DNA of 36,888 nucleotides from an uncultured Oscillospiraceae bacterium (GCA_944382965.1 CALWOA010000022.1:1-36888), one strand, 5' to 3'; counted from the stretch's first letter, positions 1 to 8,604 are shown. A program made the numbers and translations. Notes: generated by a model from the sequence alone, not told the origin.

Positions 1-274
<274 letters not shown>

Positions 275-489
275 TTGTATCTTAAAGCCGAAGCTCTAAA
301 ATCAAGTTTCTGAATAATTTGCTACTAGCATTTATTACTCAAGAATTTTCGTTGGCTGTTTTTTCGCTTACGCTTAAACAATCCATTATAATTGTCCAAG
401 GTGTTTCTTGTTCGTCTTTGCGTTATTCAATTTACAAGGTACAGAACCGTTCGTTTTGGGTTTTGTTATCGCCTGTAGCGAACTTTTAT

Positions 490-518
490 ATCTTAGCACA
501 TCTTTTGAAGTTTGTCAA
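490..518 (-). promoter_or_regulatory. rRNA promoter, proximal
   Basis: The leftward strand reads TTGACA (513-518), 17 bases, TAAGAT (490-495). Immediately upstream are two A6 tracts resembling an UP element. Transcription would begin near 483, giving about 210 bases of leader before 16S. Confidence 0.75.
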
Positions 519-607
519 GAACTTTTTTCAAGTTTTTTCGAACTTCTTTTCTGTTGTGCTTTTCGCTGTCCTCCGGTCATTCGCGGCCCTCATCAGACAG
601 CTTGCGT

Positions 608-636
608 AGTATATCACCCCATTTCCCTTTTGTCAA
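608..636 (-). promoter_or_regulatory. rRNA promoter, distal
   Basis: The leftward strand reads TTGACA (631-636), 17 bases, TATACT (608-613), close to the sigma-A optimum. It has the same A-tract pair upstream (637-657) as the proximal promoter, which suggests a duplicated promoter module. Confidence 0.82.
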
Positions 637-715
637 GCACTTTTTTACAATTTTTTCACTTTTCTTTTGTGTATTTTGCCAGCAGACATTTGGTCTCTTT
701 TGGAATACATTTCCA

Positions 716-1147
716 TCAATCCCGGCTGGAAAGACCGCTGCTGATTTCACTCAAAGCGTCCGCCGCATCGTAACTGGTTTCTTCCTTCTGTGCCAAGTCC
801 CCCAGGCTTACCATACCGCACAGTTTCCCATTTTCCACCACCGGCAGCCGGCGCACCTGCTCTCTGCCCATCAGCCCCGCTGCCATGGCGGTATCCATAT
901 CCGGTCGGGCGGAGATAACGTTCTGGCTCATGACTTCCCGGATTGCCGTGGTAGCCGGAGAGCGGCCGGACGCCAGGCACCGGGTCACAATGTCCCTGTC
1001 CGTAATCAGTCCGCACAGGTGGCCGTCACCGCCGCAGACCGGCAAAGCGCCGATGTTATACCGGGTCAGGGTTCTGGCCGCCACCGCCACGGATTCGTCC
1101 GGATGAATCCGGATCACCTGGTTGGTCATCACATCTCGCAGTTTCAT
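716..1147 (-). CDS. CBS-domain pair protein
   Basis: A 143-residue cytoplasmic protein made almost wholly of two CBS domains (roughly residues 6-60 and 72-125 from MKLRDVM). CBS pairs usually bind adenosyl ligands and act as regulatory modules; the ligand and target are unknown here. Typical signatures are VRIHPDES-like strand starts, GALPVCGGDGHLCGLITDRD and a second RRLPVVENGKLCGMVSLGDL. Two ATGs compete: the outer one (1153) is only 1 base from the AGGAGG at 1155-1160, while the inner one at 1147 is 7 bases away, so I chose 1147. It lies between the asd operon and the rRNA promoters, with its own likely promoter at 1193-1201. No link with rRNA synthesis can be shown from sequence. Confidence 0.88.
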   Translation of the reverse strand: MKLRDVMTNQVIRIHPDESVAVAARTLTRYNIGALPVCGGDGHLCGLITDRDIVTRCLASGRSPATTAIREVMSQNVISARPDMDTAMAAGLMGREQVRRLPVVENGKLCGMVSLGDLAQKEETSYDAADALSEISSGLSSRD

Positions 1148-1192
1148 GTCCATGCCTCCTTCTGCACCCCAGTATTGCCGTGGTTTTGGGAA

Positions 1193-1201
1193 ATTATACC
1201 A
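1193..1201 (-). promoter_or_regulatory. Extended -10 promoter for the CBS gene
   Basis: The leftward strand reads TGGTATAAT, a TGn-extended -10, directly after the asd terminator and about 40 bases before the ribosome site of the CBS gene. No -35 is recognisable, since that position falls in the terminator stem. Confidence 0.5.
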
Positions 1202-1206
1202 GAATG

Positions 1207-1241
1207 CAAAAGCCGCCCCGGAGAATTCTCTCCGGGGCGGC
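1207..1241 (-). terminator. Intrinsic terminator of the hom-lysC-asd operon
   Basis: A perfect 13-bp GC-rich stem (1212-1224 with 1229-1241) and a 4-base loop lie 28 bases after the asd stop codon. Leftward it is followed by TTTT, a short T-tract, so termination may be incomplete. Confidence 0.8.
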
Positions 1242-1269
1242 AGGACAATTCCATTTATATATAGAAGAA

Positions 1270-2274
1270 TTACTCCCGAATCAGCAGTTCGGCAATCTGG
1301 ATGGCATTGGTGGCAGCGCCCTTACGGACCTGGTCACCGCAGCACCACAGGCACAGACCATTGTCGTCAGTCAGGTCGGGACGAATCCGGCCCACAAAGA
1401 CGATATCCTGGTCGGAAGTCTCCAGGGGCATGGGGTAGCGCTTGTTTGCCAGGTCATCCACCAGCTTGCAGCCGGGGGCCTTGGCAATCACTTCCCGGGC
1501 CTGCTCCACGGTTACCGGCACGTCAAAGTGGCAGCTGACGGAAATGGAGTGACTGCGGACCACAGGAACACGGACGCAGGTGCAGCTGACCTTCAGCTCC
1601 GGCAGGTGCATGATCTTCCGGCCTTCGTTCTGCATCTTCATTTCTTCGCTGGTGTAGCCTTCAAACTGCTCGCCGCCGATCTGGGGGATCAGGTTGTAGG
1701 CGATCTGGTGAGAGAACACCTTGGGCTCATAGGTCTGGCCCTGGCGCAGAGCTTCCACCTCGTTCATCAGTTCGATGGGGCCGCCGGCACCGGCGCCGGA
1801 CACCGCCTGGTAAGTAGAAGCAGTCATGGTGCGGATGGGGGCAATAGAATTCAGAGCATTGACAGCGGTGATGGTAATAATGGTGGAGCAGTTGGGGTTG
1901 GAGATAATGCCCTTGTGGTTCTTCACATCCTCGGGATTTACCTCGGGCACGATCAGGGGCACGTTGGGGTCCAGGCGGAAAGCGGAAGAATTATCCACAA
2001 ACACAGCGCCGGCCTTGACAATGGCGGGAGCAAACTGCTTGGCGATATCGTTCTCCGCAGCGCCCAGGACAATGTCCACGCCTTCAAAGGCGCTGTCGCA
2101 GGCTTCCTGGATGGTCACATCCTGACCGGCAAACTTCACGGTCTTGCCGGCGCTGCGGGCGGAAGCCAGAGGCACCAGTTTGCCCACGGGGAAATTGCGC
2201 TCCTGGAGAATTTTGACCATTTCCTGTCCTACGGCGCCGGTGGCGCCCAGGACGGCTACGGTATAGGTTTTCAT
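1270..2274 (-). CDS. asd: Aspartate-semialdehyde dehydrogenase
   Basis: 334 residues, full length for the family. The enzyme reduces aspartyl phosphate with NADPH to aspartate semialdehyde, the branch point to lysine/diaminopimelate and to homoserine. The N-terminus has the dinucleotide loop GATGAVG (residues 10-16). The catalytic cysteine is Cys129 in SNPNCST, and the active-site histidine is likely His242 in VRSHS. ATG at 2274 is preceded by GGAGG at 8 bases. It is the last gene of the leftward hom-lysC-asd operon, 33 bases after lysC, and is followed by a strong hairpin. Assignment is firm. Confidence 0.97.
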   Translation of the reverse strand: MKTYTVAVLGATGAVGQEMVKILQERNFPVGKLVPLASARSAGKTVKFAGQDVTIQEACDSAFEGVDIVLGAAENDIAKQFAPAIVKAGAVFVDNSSAFRLDPNVPLIVPEVNPEDVKNHKGIISNPNCSTIITITAVNALNSIAPIRTMTASTYQAVSGAGAGGPIELMNEVEALRQGQTYEPKVFSHQIAYNLIPQIGGEQFEGYTSEEMKMQNEGRKIMHLPELKVSCTCVRVPVVRSHSISVSCHFDVPVTVEQAREVIAKAPGCKLVDDLANKRYPMPLETSDQDIVFVGRIRPDLTDDNGLCLWCCGDQVRKGAATNAIQIAELLIRE

Positions 2275-2307
2275 AGTACAGACCTCCTATATTAGAAAAG
2301 GATGGAA

Positions 2308-3627
2308 TTATTTTGTCACGAAGCTGTTGTACAGCACCCGGATGGCTTTTTTGAAATCCTTGTTGTCCACGCCGAAGATGATGTTCAATTCGTCGGGCCC
2401 CTGGTTAATCATCCGGATATTGACACCGGATTCACCCAGTGCAGCAAAGATCTTACCGGAAATACCAGGACGGAAGGCCATTTTCCGACCTACAGCAGCA
2501 ACCACTGCAATCTGGTGATGAACATCCAGGGTGTCCGGCTCTGCTTCCTTCTTAATCTCCGCCATAATGGTATACAGATCCTTCTCCACTGCGGAAGTGG
2601 GAAGCACTACGGAAACGTTGTCGATGCCGTTGGGCACATAGTCTACACTGATGTTGTGCCGCTCCAGCACGGTAAGTACCCGGCGCAGGACACCAACCTG
2701 GTTGGACATGCCCCGCTTGGACAGGGAGATAATGGAAAAGTCCTTCTTGCCGGTGATGCCGGTGATGAACCGGTCGGGATCGTGGTCGCCTTCAAAGGAG
2801 GCCTGGATCATGGTGCCGGGGGCATCGGGATCGTTGGTGTTGCGGATGTTCACCGGGATATTCTTTTCCCGCACCGGGAAAATAGAATCCTCGTGAAGCA
2901 CCTGGGCGCCGGAATAGCTCAGCTCCCGCAGCTCGTCATAGGTCACTTCGGGAATGGCCTGGGGATCATCCACAATCCGGGGGTCCGCCATGAGGATGCC
3001 GGAAACGTCGGTCCAGTTTTCATATACGTCCGCATCCAATGCCGCTGCCGCCAGAGAACCGGTGATATCGCTGCCGCCCCGGGAGAAGGTACGGATGGTT
3101 CCGTCAGGCATGGTGCCGTAGAAGCCGGGAATCACAGCGCCGTAGCCTTCCAGCACATGGAAGCGCAGGGCGGCGTAGGATTCTTCCTGATTCACGGTGC
3201 CGTCCAGGTTGAATTTCACCCAGTCAGCGGCGTCCACGAACTGGAAGCCCAGGTAGGCCGCCATCAGTTTGGCGGAGAAATATTCGCCCCGGCTGACCAG
3301 CTCATCCCGGGTGACGGATTTGGCATCCAGCCGCTTCTTCAGTTCCAGCAGCTCCGGTTCCAGCTGCAAGGTCAGCCCCAGCTCATCCCGGATATCCAGG
3401 TAGCGGGAGGCAATCAAATCAAAAATCGCGCTGCAATCCACCCCATATTCCACATGGGCGTGGCACAGGTACAGCAGGTCCGTCAGCTTGTGGTCACCGC
3501 TGAAACGCTTGCCTGCGGCAGAAACAATGACGACTTTACGCTCCGGGTCAGCCATCAGAATATCCCGCACCTTGCGGTACTGACCAGCGTCGGCCATGGA
3601 GGAGCCGCCGAATTTGACAACTTTCAT
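2308..3627 (-). CDS. lysC: Aspartate kinase
   Basis: 439 residues, monofunctional. It phosphorylates aspartate with ATP, the committed step to lysine, threonine and methionine. The nucleotide-binding KFGGSS sits at residues 5-10, and the substrate-side signatures VSRGEYFSAKLMA and FSRGGSDITGSLAA are intact. Two C-terminal ACT regulatory domains are visible (about residues 300-360, IISLSKRGMSNQVGVL, and 370-435, GRKMAFRPGISGKIF), so end-product feedback is expected on this enzyme, although the effector cannot be read from sequence. It is the middle gene of hom-lysC-asd, 28 bases after hom. An AGAGGA ribosome site precedes the ATG. Confidence 0.96.
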   Translation of the reverse strand: MKVVKFGGSSMADAGQYRKVRDILMADPERKVVIVSAAGKRFSGDHKLTDLLYLCHAHVEYGVDCSAIFDLIASRYLDIRDELGLTLQLEPELLELKKRLDAKSVTRDELVSRGEYFSAKLMAAYLGFQFVDAADWVKFNLDGTVNQEESYAALRFHVLEGYGAVIPGFYGTMPDGTIRTFSRGGSDITGSLAAAALDADVYENWTDVSGILMADPRIVDDPQAIPEVTYDELRELSYSGAQVLHEDSIFPVREKNIPVNIRNTNDPDAPGTMIQASFEGDHDPDRFITGITGKKDFSIISLSKRGMSNQVGVLRRVLTVLERHNISVDYVPNGIDNVSVVLPTSAVEKDLYTIMAEIKKEAEPDTLDVHHQIAVVAAVGRKMAFRPGISGKIFAALGESGVNIRMINQGPDELNIIFGVDNKDFKKAIRVLYNSFVTK

Positions 3628-3655
3628 GCTTTCTTATTCCTCTCTTACTATGGGA

Positions 3656-4765
3656 TTATTCCCAAATCGCCGCCAGGAAGGCGCTGGGATTTTCCTTATA
3701 CCAATTGTGCATCTGGGATACGCTGACCGGAGCGGTAATCACTGCGCTGCCCCAGGTTTCTTCCACCGCGCCCTGCCAGGGGCCACGGACATAGTAGCGC
3801 ATGGCGGCGCTGTTGTCCGCAGCCACGGTTTCGCCGTAGGGAGCATAGAAGCCCTTGCCGGACAGGACATCCACCAGATCCTCGACTACATTATATGCGG
3901 TGGGATACCGGCCTGCACCCTGACCGTAGAAGCTCATCCGGTCGGAAGTTTCACCGATGAAGGTAATCAGGTTGTAGTTCATGGGCACCGCGGATTCCGG
4001 CGTACCCTGGGCAACCAATGTAGGCTGAACATAGACGCTGTAGCCGTTTTCGGTGCGTTTGCCGGTGGAGATCAGCTTGCACACCATGCCATGGGCAGTG
4101 AAGTTCGCCACATCCTCTGCCTGGATATTGCCGATGCCCGCCACAGGGACAGTCTCTTTATCCATAGAAACGCCAAAGGCAATGTTGGAAGACAGAATCA
4201 CCTTATGCCAGGTGTCGATGCCGTCTACGTCCGTAGCCGGGTTGGCCTCGGCATAGCCCAGCTTCTGGGCCTGCTTCAGTGCGTCGCTGTAGTCCAGGCC
4301 AAAACGGGTCATGTTGTCCAGGATGTAGTTGCAGGTGCCGTTCATAATACCCCCAACTTCCTGGATCTTCTGCACCCGGCGGCTGCGCTCCAGCTCGCTG
4401 AGCCAGCCGATGCCGCCGCCCACCGCTGCGGTGCAGCGGAATTTCACCCCCATTTTCTCCGCCAGGGGAATCAGGTCGTCATAGTAGGTGCACACCAGCG
4501 CCTTGTTGGAAGTCACCACATTTTTGCCCGCCTCCAAAGCGGCACGGACGAAAGAGTAAGAAGGACGCAGACCACCCATGGCTTCCACCACGGTATCAAT
4601 GGTGTCGTCCTTCAGAATCTCATTGAAGTCCTTCACCGCCTGGGCATCGGGCAGGGTAATATCTTCCAGGCACAGTACCTTGGTCACATGCATGTCCTTT
4701 CGGGAATTGACAATCTCGTAGACACCCCGGCCGACCACGCCGAAGCCCAGCAATCCGATGTTCAT
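3656..4765 (-). CDS. hom: Homoserine dehydrogenase lacking a recognisable ACT domain
   Basis: 369 residues. It reduces aspartate semialdehyde to homoserine with NAD(P)H. The N-terminal Rossmann loop GLLGFGVVGRGV, the EAMGG segment, SNKALV, AAVGGGIGWL and NGTCNYIL are diagnostic, and the substrate-domain lysine is probably that of DTWHKVILSS. Gram-positive Hom is typically near 430 residues with a C-terminal ACT domain that senses threonine. Here, after the expected YYVRG strand, only about 40 residues follow and none resembles the D-x-PGVLA core. It is the first gene of the leftward operon, with GGAGG 7 bases before the ATG and a consensus promoter at 4841-4869. The enzyme call is firm; loss of threonine control is inference. 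Confidence 0.95.
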   Translation of the reverse strand: MNIGLLGFGVVGRGVYEIVNSRKDMHVTKVLCLEDITLPDAQAVKDFNEILKDDTIDTVVEAMGGLRPSYSFVRAALEAGKNVVTSNKALVCTYYDDLIPLAEKMGVKFRCTAAVGGGIGWLSELERSRRVQKIQEVGGIMNGTCNYILDNMTRFGLDYSDALKQAQKLGYAEANPATDVDGIDTWHKVILSSNIAFGVSMDKETVPVAGIGNIQAEDVANFTAHGMVCKLISTGKRTENGYSVYVQPTLVAQGTPESAVPMNYNLITFIGETSDRMSFYGQGAGRYPTAYNVVEDLVDVLSGKGFYAPYGETVAADNSAAMRYYVRGPWQGAVEETWGSAVITAPVSVSQMHNWYKENPSAFLAAIWE

Positions 4766-4821
4766 AATGCATCCTCCGTAAATCCAGAAAATAAAAACAG
4801 ATGTGTCCAGCTCGAAAACAC

Positions 4822-4850
4822 TTGCTTTTTTACGAAAAACAGTATATCAT
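4822..4850 (+). promoter_or_regulatory. Possible thrC-thrB promoter
   Basis: Rightward TTGCTT (4822-4827), 17 bases, TATCAT (4845-4850). The -10 is good and the -35 weak. It overlaps the leftward hom promoter at its -10, so the two could exclude one another. No T-box or long attenuator is visible between it and thrC. Confidence 0.4.
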
Positions 4851-4869
4851 ATACCTGCTCAAATTTCAA
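4841..4869 (-). promoter_or_regulatory. Promoter of hom-lysC-asd
   Basis: Leftward TTGAAA (4864-4869), 17 bases, TATACT (4841-4846), giving a leader of about 65 bases before hom. The leader is too short for a T-box or a large riboswitch. Confidence 0.75.
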
Positions 4870-4951
4870 TTACACCAAAAAGCCAAGGATTCGCCTTGAA
4901 TTTTCGTCTTTTTGTGCAATTAGTAAAAAGAAAACAATTCAGGAGGCCGTT

Positions 4952-6397
4952 ATGTTATACCATTCCACCCGCAGCGAAAACCATCGCGCAGACAGCGCCC
5001 AGGCCGTTCTGGAAGGTCTGGCCCCCGACGGGGGACTGTACATGCCCCAATCCATCCCCAGCTTTGACTGGAAAGCCTGCTTAAGCGGCTCCAGCCAGGA
5101 CATGGCCACCCAGATTCTGTCAGCCCTGCTGCCGGACATTCCGGATATGAAAACCCTGGTAAACCGGGCCTATACCGGCAAATTTGAAACCGAAGACCTG
5201 ACCCCCACCGTATCCGTCGGTCCTTTCCAGGTGCTGGAGCTGTTCCGTGGCCCCACCTCTGCCTTTAAGGATGTGGCCCTGTCCATGCTGCCCCAGCTGC
5301 TCACCGCCGCCAAGGATGTGAAGGGTGTGAAAGAGGATATTCTGATTCTCACCGCCACCTCCGGCGATACCGGCAAGGCTGCGCTGGAGGGCTTTCACGA
5401 TGTGCCGGGGATTCGGATTTGTGTATTTTACCCAGATGGAGGCGTGTCCCAGGTTCAGCGGGCCCAGATGGTGACCCAGGAGGGCAGCAACGTAACCGTG
5501 TGCGCCGTCCGGGGCAATTTTGACGATGCCCAGACCGGAGTGAAGAACATTTTCGCCGCCTGCCAGGGAAAAGACCTGCCCTATCGCCTGTCCTCCGCCA
5601 ACTCCATCAACATCGGTCGGCTGGCTCCCCAGATCATGTACTATTTCCGCTCCTACCGGGATTTGCTGGATGCCGGGGTGATTACCATGGGTCAGGAAGT
5701 GAACTTCTCCGTTCCCACCGGCAATTTCGGCGACATTCTGGCCGGGTACCTGGCAAAGCTGCTGGGTCTGCCTGTGGGACGGCTGATCTGCGCCTCCAAC
5801 GCCAACAACGTGCTGACGGACTTCATCCGCACCGGCACCTACAACCGGCTACGCCCCCTGCTGAAAACCACCTCCCCGTCCATGGACATTCTGGTTTCCT
5901 CCAATTTGGAGCGGCTTCTGTACCTGCTGTCCGGGGATGCATCCCTGGTGTCCGACCTGATGCGGCAGCTGAACCAGGAAGGGTCTTACACCGTTCCTGC
6001 CCAGCTTCTGGAGAAAATCCAGTCTCTGTTCTGGGCCGCCTACTGCGACGATGCCCGGGCGGAGGAAATTATGGGCCGTGTGTACCGGGAGTTCGGCTAT
6101 CTGTGCGATCCCCACACCGCTTCCGGCTGGGCCGCCGCAGAAGATTATGTCAACTTAACCGGCGACAACCGTCCCATGGTGGTTCTGTCCACTGCCTCCC
6201 CCTACAAGTTCCCGGCGGCGGTGCTGAAAGCCATCGGCGGCGATTTGAGCGGCAGCGAATTTGACCAGATGAAGCGCCTGGAAACCCTCTCCGGCGTTCC
6301 CACCCCCAAGAATCTGTCCATCCTGGAAGGCAAGCCGGAAAAGCACACCGGAGTCATTAACAAAGAGGATATGCTCTCTTTCGTGCTGAATCTGTAA
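4952..6397 (+). CDS. thrC: Threonine synthase
   Basis: 481 residues, typical of the longer ThrC type with the N-terminal extension (YHSTR...PDGGLYMP). It converts O-phosphohomoserine to threonine with pyridoxal phosphate. The PLP lysine is Lys106 in GPTSAFKDVAL; SGDTG (about residues 139-143) holds the cofactor phosphate, and PTGNFGD is also conserved. The open frame extends far upstream across hom, but the real start is ATG 4952, 5 bases after AGGAGG at 4941-4946. thrB follows after 24 bases, so the two form an operon diverging from hom-lysC-asd. Confidence 0.97.
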   Translation: MLYHSTRSENHRADSAQAVLEGLAPDGGLYMPQSIPSFDWKACLSGSSQDMATQILSALLPDIPDMKTLVNRAYTGKFETEDLTPTVSVGPFQVLELFRGPTSAFKDVALSMLPQLLTAAKDVKGVKEDILILTATSGDTGKAALEGFHDVPGIRICVFYPDGGVSQVQRAQMVTQEGSNVTVCAVRGNFDDAQTGVKNIFAACQGKDLPYRLSSANSINIGRLAPQIMYYFRSYRDLLDAGVITMGQEVNFSVPTGNFGDILAGYLAKLLGLPVGRLICASNANNVLTDFIRTGTYNRLRPLLKTTSPSMDILVSSNLERLLYLLSGDASLVSDLMRQLNQEGSYTVPAQLLEKIQSLFWAAYCDDARAEEIMGRVYREFGYLCDPHTASGWAAAEDYVNLTGDNRPMVVLSTASPYKFPAAVLKAIGGDLSGSEFDQMKRLETLSGVPTPKNLSILEGKPEKHTGVINKEDMLSFVLNL

Positions 6398-6421
6398 AAA
6401 CCAACGGAGAAACCAGAGAAT

Positions 6422-7312
6422 ATGAAACGAGTTACCATCCGCGTACCCGCCACCACTGCAAATTTAGGCCCCGGCTTCGACGCCTTCGGCTGCGCCCTGA
6501 GCCTGTATACCGACGTTACCTTTGAAGAAACGGAATTCGGCCTGGAAATCACCGGCTGCGACGAGGAATTCACCGGCCCGGACAACCTGGCCTACACCTC
6601 CTACTGCGCTGTGCTAAACACCCTGAGTGAGGAAGTCCGGGGCGTGAAAATCCACATTGATGCCCACATCCCCATTTGCCGGGGCCTTGGCTCCTCCGCC
6701 GCTTTGCTGGTGGCCGGTGCCATGGGCGCCAACGTGCTGCGGGGCAACAAGCTGTCTACCCAAGGCCTTCTGAACATCACCAACGCCATGGAAGGCCACC
6801 CGGATAACCTGGCCCCGGCCTTTTACGGCGGCCTCACCGCCTCCATGGTGGACAGCGGTCTGCCGGTGTCCGTCAGCTTCCCCCTGCACCCGGACTGGGA
6901 ATTTCTGGCCCTGGTGCCGGACTTCAACCTGTCCACTTCCTTAGCCAGAAGCGTACTGCCGGAGCAGATCAACCGCTCCGACGCCATCTACAACATCTCC
7001 CACGGCGCTCTGGTGCTGAAGGCCCTGGAGCTGGGAGACGAAAAGCTGCTGCGCAGCGCCATGCAGGACCGACTCCACCAGAACTACCGGAAAAAGCTGA
7101 TTCCCGACTACGAAAAAATCGAGGCTCTGGTGCGCACCACCGGTGCCGGATTCTGCCTCAGCGGCGCCGGCCCCACCCTGCTGTGCATCACCCAGGACTC
7201 CCGGCTGGAAGAAAAGCTTGCCAAAAAGCTGGACAGCATCACGGAGCATTCCTGGCAGATGATCCCCCTGCATGTAGAGTTCCAGGGCGCCCATGTGATT
7301 TCCCAGGAGTAA
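6422..7312 (+). CDS. thrB: Homoserine kinase
   Basis: 296 residues, a GHMP-family kinase that phosphorylates homoserine with ATP to give the ThrC substrate. The GHMP ATP loop PICRGLGSSAALL lies at residues 84-96. The N-terminal PATTANLGPGFDAFG and the C-terminal GAGFCLSGAGPTLL are both family signatures. The ribosome site is weak (GGAGAAA about 13 bases upstream), so translation may depend on thrC. With lysC, asd, hom and thrC it completes aspartate-to-threonine synthesis in this window. Confidence 0.96.
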   Translation: MKRVTIRVPATTANLGPGFDAFGCALSLYTDVTFEETEFGLEITGCDEEFTGPDNLAYTSYCAVLNTLSEEVRGVKIHIDAHIPICRGLGSSAALLVAGAMGANVLRGNKLSTQGLLNITNAMEGHPDNLAPAFYGGLTASMVDSGLPVSVSFPLHPDWEFLALVPDFNLSTSLARSVLPEQINRSDAIYNISHGALVLKALELGDEKLLRSAMQDRLHQNYRKKLIPDYEKIEALVRTTGAGFCLSGAGPTLLCITQDSRLEEKLAKKLDSITEHSWQMIPLHVEFQGAHVISQE

Positions 7313-7371
7313 GGAAAGGTCGTCTATTTTCCTGCCGATACAATTGGTTTCCCAAGACAGGAGGATTCCCT

Positions 7372-7938
7372 ATGAAAATCCAAGGTCACAAGAGGTTTAC
7401 TGCACTTCTTTTTCTGCTGCCCCTGCCCCTTAGGGGCCTTTGGTCCCTGTATCACAACCTTTTGGAAGCCGACACCATGGATAGCGTGTATCCTCTGTCG
7501 ATTTTGATGGGTACGATTCTGTGGAGTATCCTGATGCTGCTGATAATCCGTATACCACTATATCTCAGCCGCACCATTACCTTGGACGACGAGGGCTGCT
7601 GCTACAGCATCTGGGGGGTTAAACGGAAATTCAAATGGGAGGACTTAACCGTCCAGTATTGCGAAAACCGCAGCCCCCTTTTTGGTCTTTGCGCAATATC
7701 CCCAATCTACGGCCCCGGCATTCTGATCAATGTGAAAGGCAGAACATACAACGAAATCTGGACAACCGACGCATATTGCCTGCTCTTTCACCCCATGACC
7801 AGCGTGTTTCTGCTCTTTCTGCCGCCAATGCATGAAAAATGGGGAAGTCTGCGATTTTTGGGCTATACAGTGGATCAAAAGGAACTGTTGACTGCGCTGA
7901 AATCCTTCGGCCAGTGTCCGGAAGTACCGGAGGTCTGA
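7372..7938 (+). CDS. Membrane protein with PH-like C-terminal domain, tandem paralogue 1
   Basis: 188 residues, function unknown. Two hydrophobic helices (about residues 8-27 and 43-66) precede a cytoplasmic beta-rich region beginning RTITLDDEGCCYSIWG and KFKWEDL, the layout of bacterial PH-like membrane proteins; this family call is tentative. The next gene encodes a paralogue sharing RxITLDxEGC, FxWEEL-like, GPGILINVKGR, FHPMTSVFL and a terminal CPEVPE. ATG at 7372 has AGGAGG 7 bases upstream. It starts 59 bases after thrB, with no terminator visible between them, so read-through from thrCB is possible. An upstream in-frame extension into thrB lacks a ribosome site. Confidence 0.75.
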   Translation: MKIQGHKRFTALLFLLPLPLRGLWSLYHNLLEADTMDSVYPLSILMGTILWSILMLLIIRIPLYLSRTITLDDEGCCYSIWGVKRKFKWEDLTVQYCENRSPLFGLCAISPIYGPGILINVKGRTYNEIWTTDAYCLLFHPMTSVFLLFLPPMHEKWGSLRFLGYTVDQKELLTALKSFGQCPEVPEV

Positions 7939-7975
7939 CCCCTTGCCGGAGGAGAAGCATACAAGGAAGGATATT

Positions 7976-8602
7976 ATGAAAATCGGTCCTTGCAAAGATG
8001 AGATCACTATGAACATTGTACTTTCTCTGCTTACGGTTGTTATGTTCGGGGTACTTTTTTACCAGATGATAGCCCATCCAGTCACTCCGGAGATGAATCC
8101 CCATGTGGCTGATCACCCCAATGAAAACGCTTACTTTTTGGCATTCACACTCTTTGGCTTTGTTCTTTGTGAAGCGTTGATATTCGGCTCAATCCTATAC
8201 TTTGGACGGAGCATTACCTTGGATGCAGAGGGGTGCCGCTTCTCTTTCCGCGGTTTCGAAAAGAAATTCCGTTGGGAAGAACTGGATGTTCAGTATTATG
8301 AAAACCTCAAACACAGCTACCTCTCCAGCTGCCTTTCCAACCGTGAAGCCGATGGACCCGGCATTCTCATCAATGTCAAAGGCAGAAAGTACAATCCGAA
8401 AAGGCCCGCAATGGCGTACTGCTATACCTTCCACCCAATGACCAGTGTATTTCTCCGCTTTCGAGGGCCTAAGGATGACCTTAAGTCATGGAAATACAAC
8501 AACACAGTCGTAGGATATACCCTCAAGCGGGAGGAACTGCTGGCTGTTTTGGAAGAACTGGGTCATTGCCCGGAGGTGCCGGAAATCCAATACAGACGAT
8601 AA
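7976..8602 (+). CDS. Membrane protein with PH-like C-terminal domain, tandem paralogue 2
   Basis: 208 residues, function unknown, paralogous to the preceding protein along its whole length. Two membrane helices (about residues 12-32 and 52-75) are followed by the same domain: RSITLDAEGCRFSFRG, KFRWEELDVQYYEN, GPGILINVKGRKYN, YTFHPMTSVFLRF and CPEVPEI. ATG 7976 follows AAGGAAGG at 5 bases; an in-frame TTG at 7943 has no suitable ribosome site. The gene ends at a hairpin shared with the convergent PsiE-like gene. The pair most likely arose by tandem duplication. Confidence 0.78.
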   Translation: MKIGPCKDEITMNIVLSLLTVVMFGVLFYQMIAHPVTPEMNPHVADHPNENAYFLAFTLFGFVLCEALIFGSILYFGRSITLDAEGCRFSFRGFEKKFRWEELDVQYYENLKHSYLSSCLSNREADGPGILINVKGRKYNPKRPAMAYCYTFHPMTSVFLRFRGPKDDLKSWKYNNTVVGYTLKREELLAVLEELGHCPEVPEIQYRR

Positions 8603-8604
8603 AC

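Larger units (their letters stand above)
275..715 (-). other. rRNA operon leader and promoter region
   Basis: This 441-base AT-rich stretch separates the 16S gene from the CBS-domain gene and holds no convincing coding sequence on either strand. Read leftward it carries two consensus sigma-A promoters, each preceded by two A-tracts (513-539 and 631-657), and a third isolated TATAAT (385-390) without a good -35. The bases between about 275 and 480 form the untranslated 16S leader. Small open frames here are T-rich and lack ribosome sites. Confidence 0.75.

Noticed and set aside
319-715. Small open frames in the rRNA leader region
   Set aside because: They are T-rich, lack ribosome sites, and overlie promoters that read the other way.
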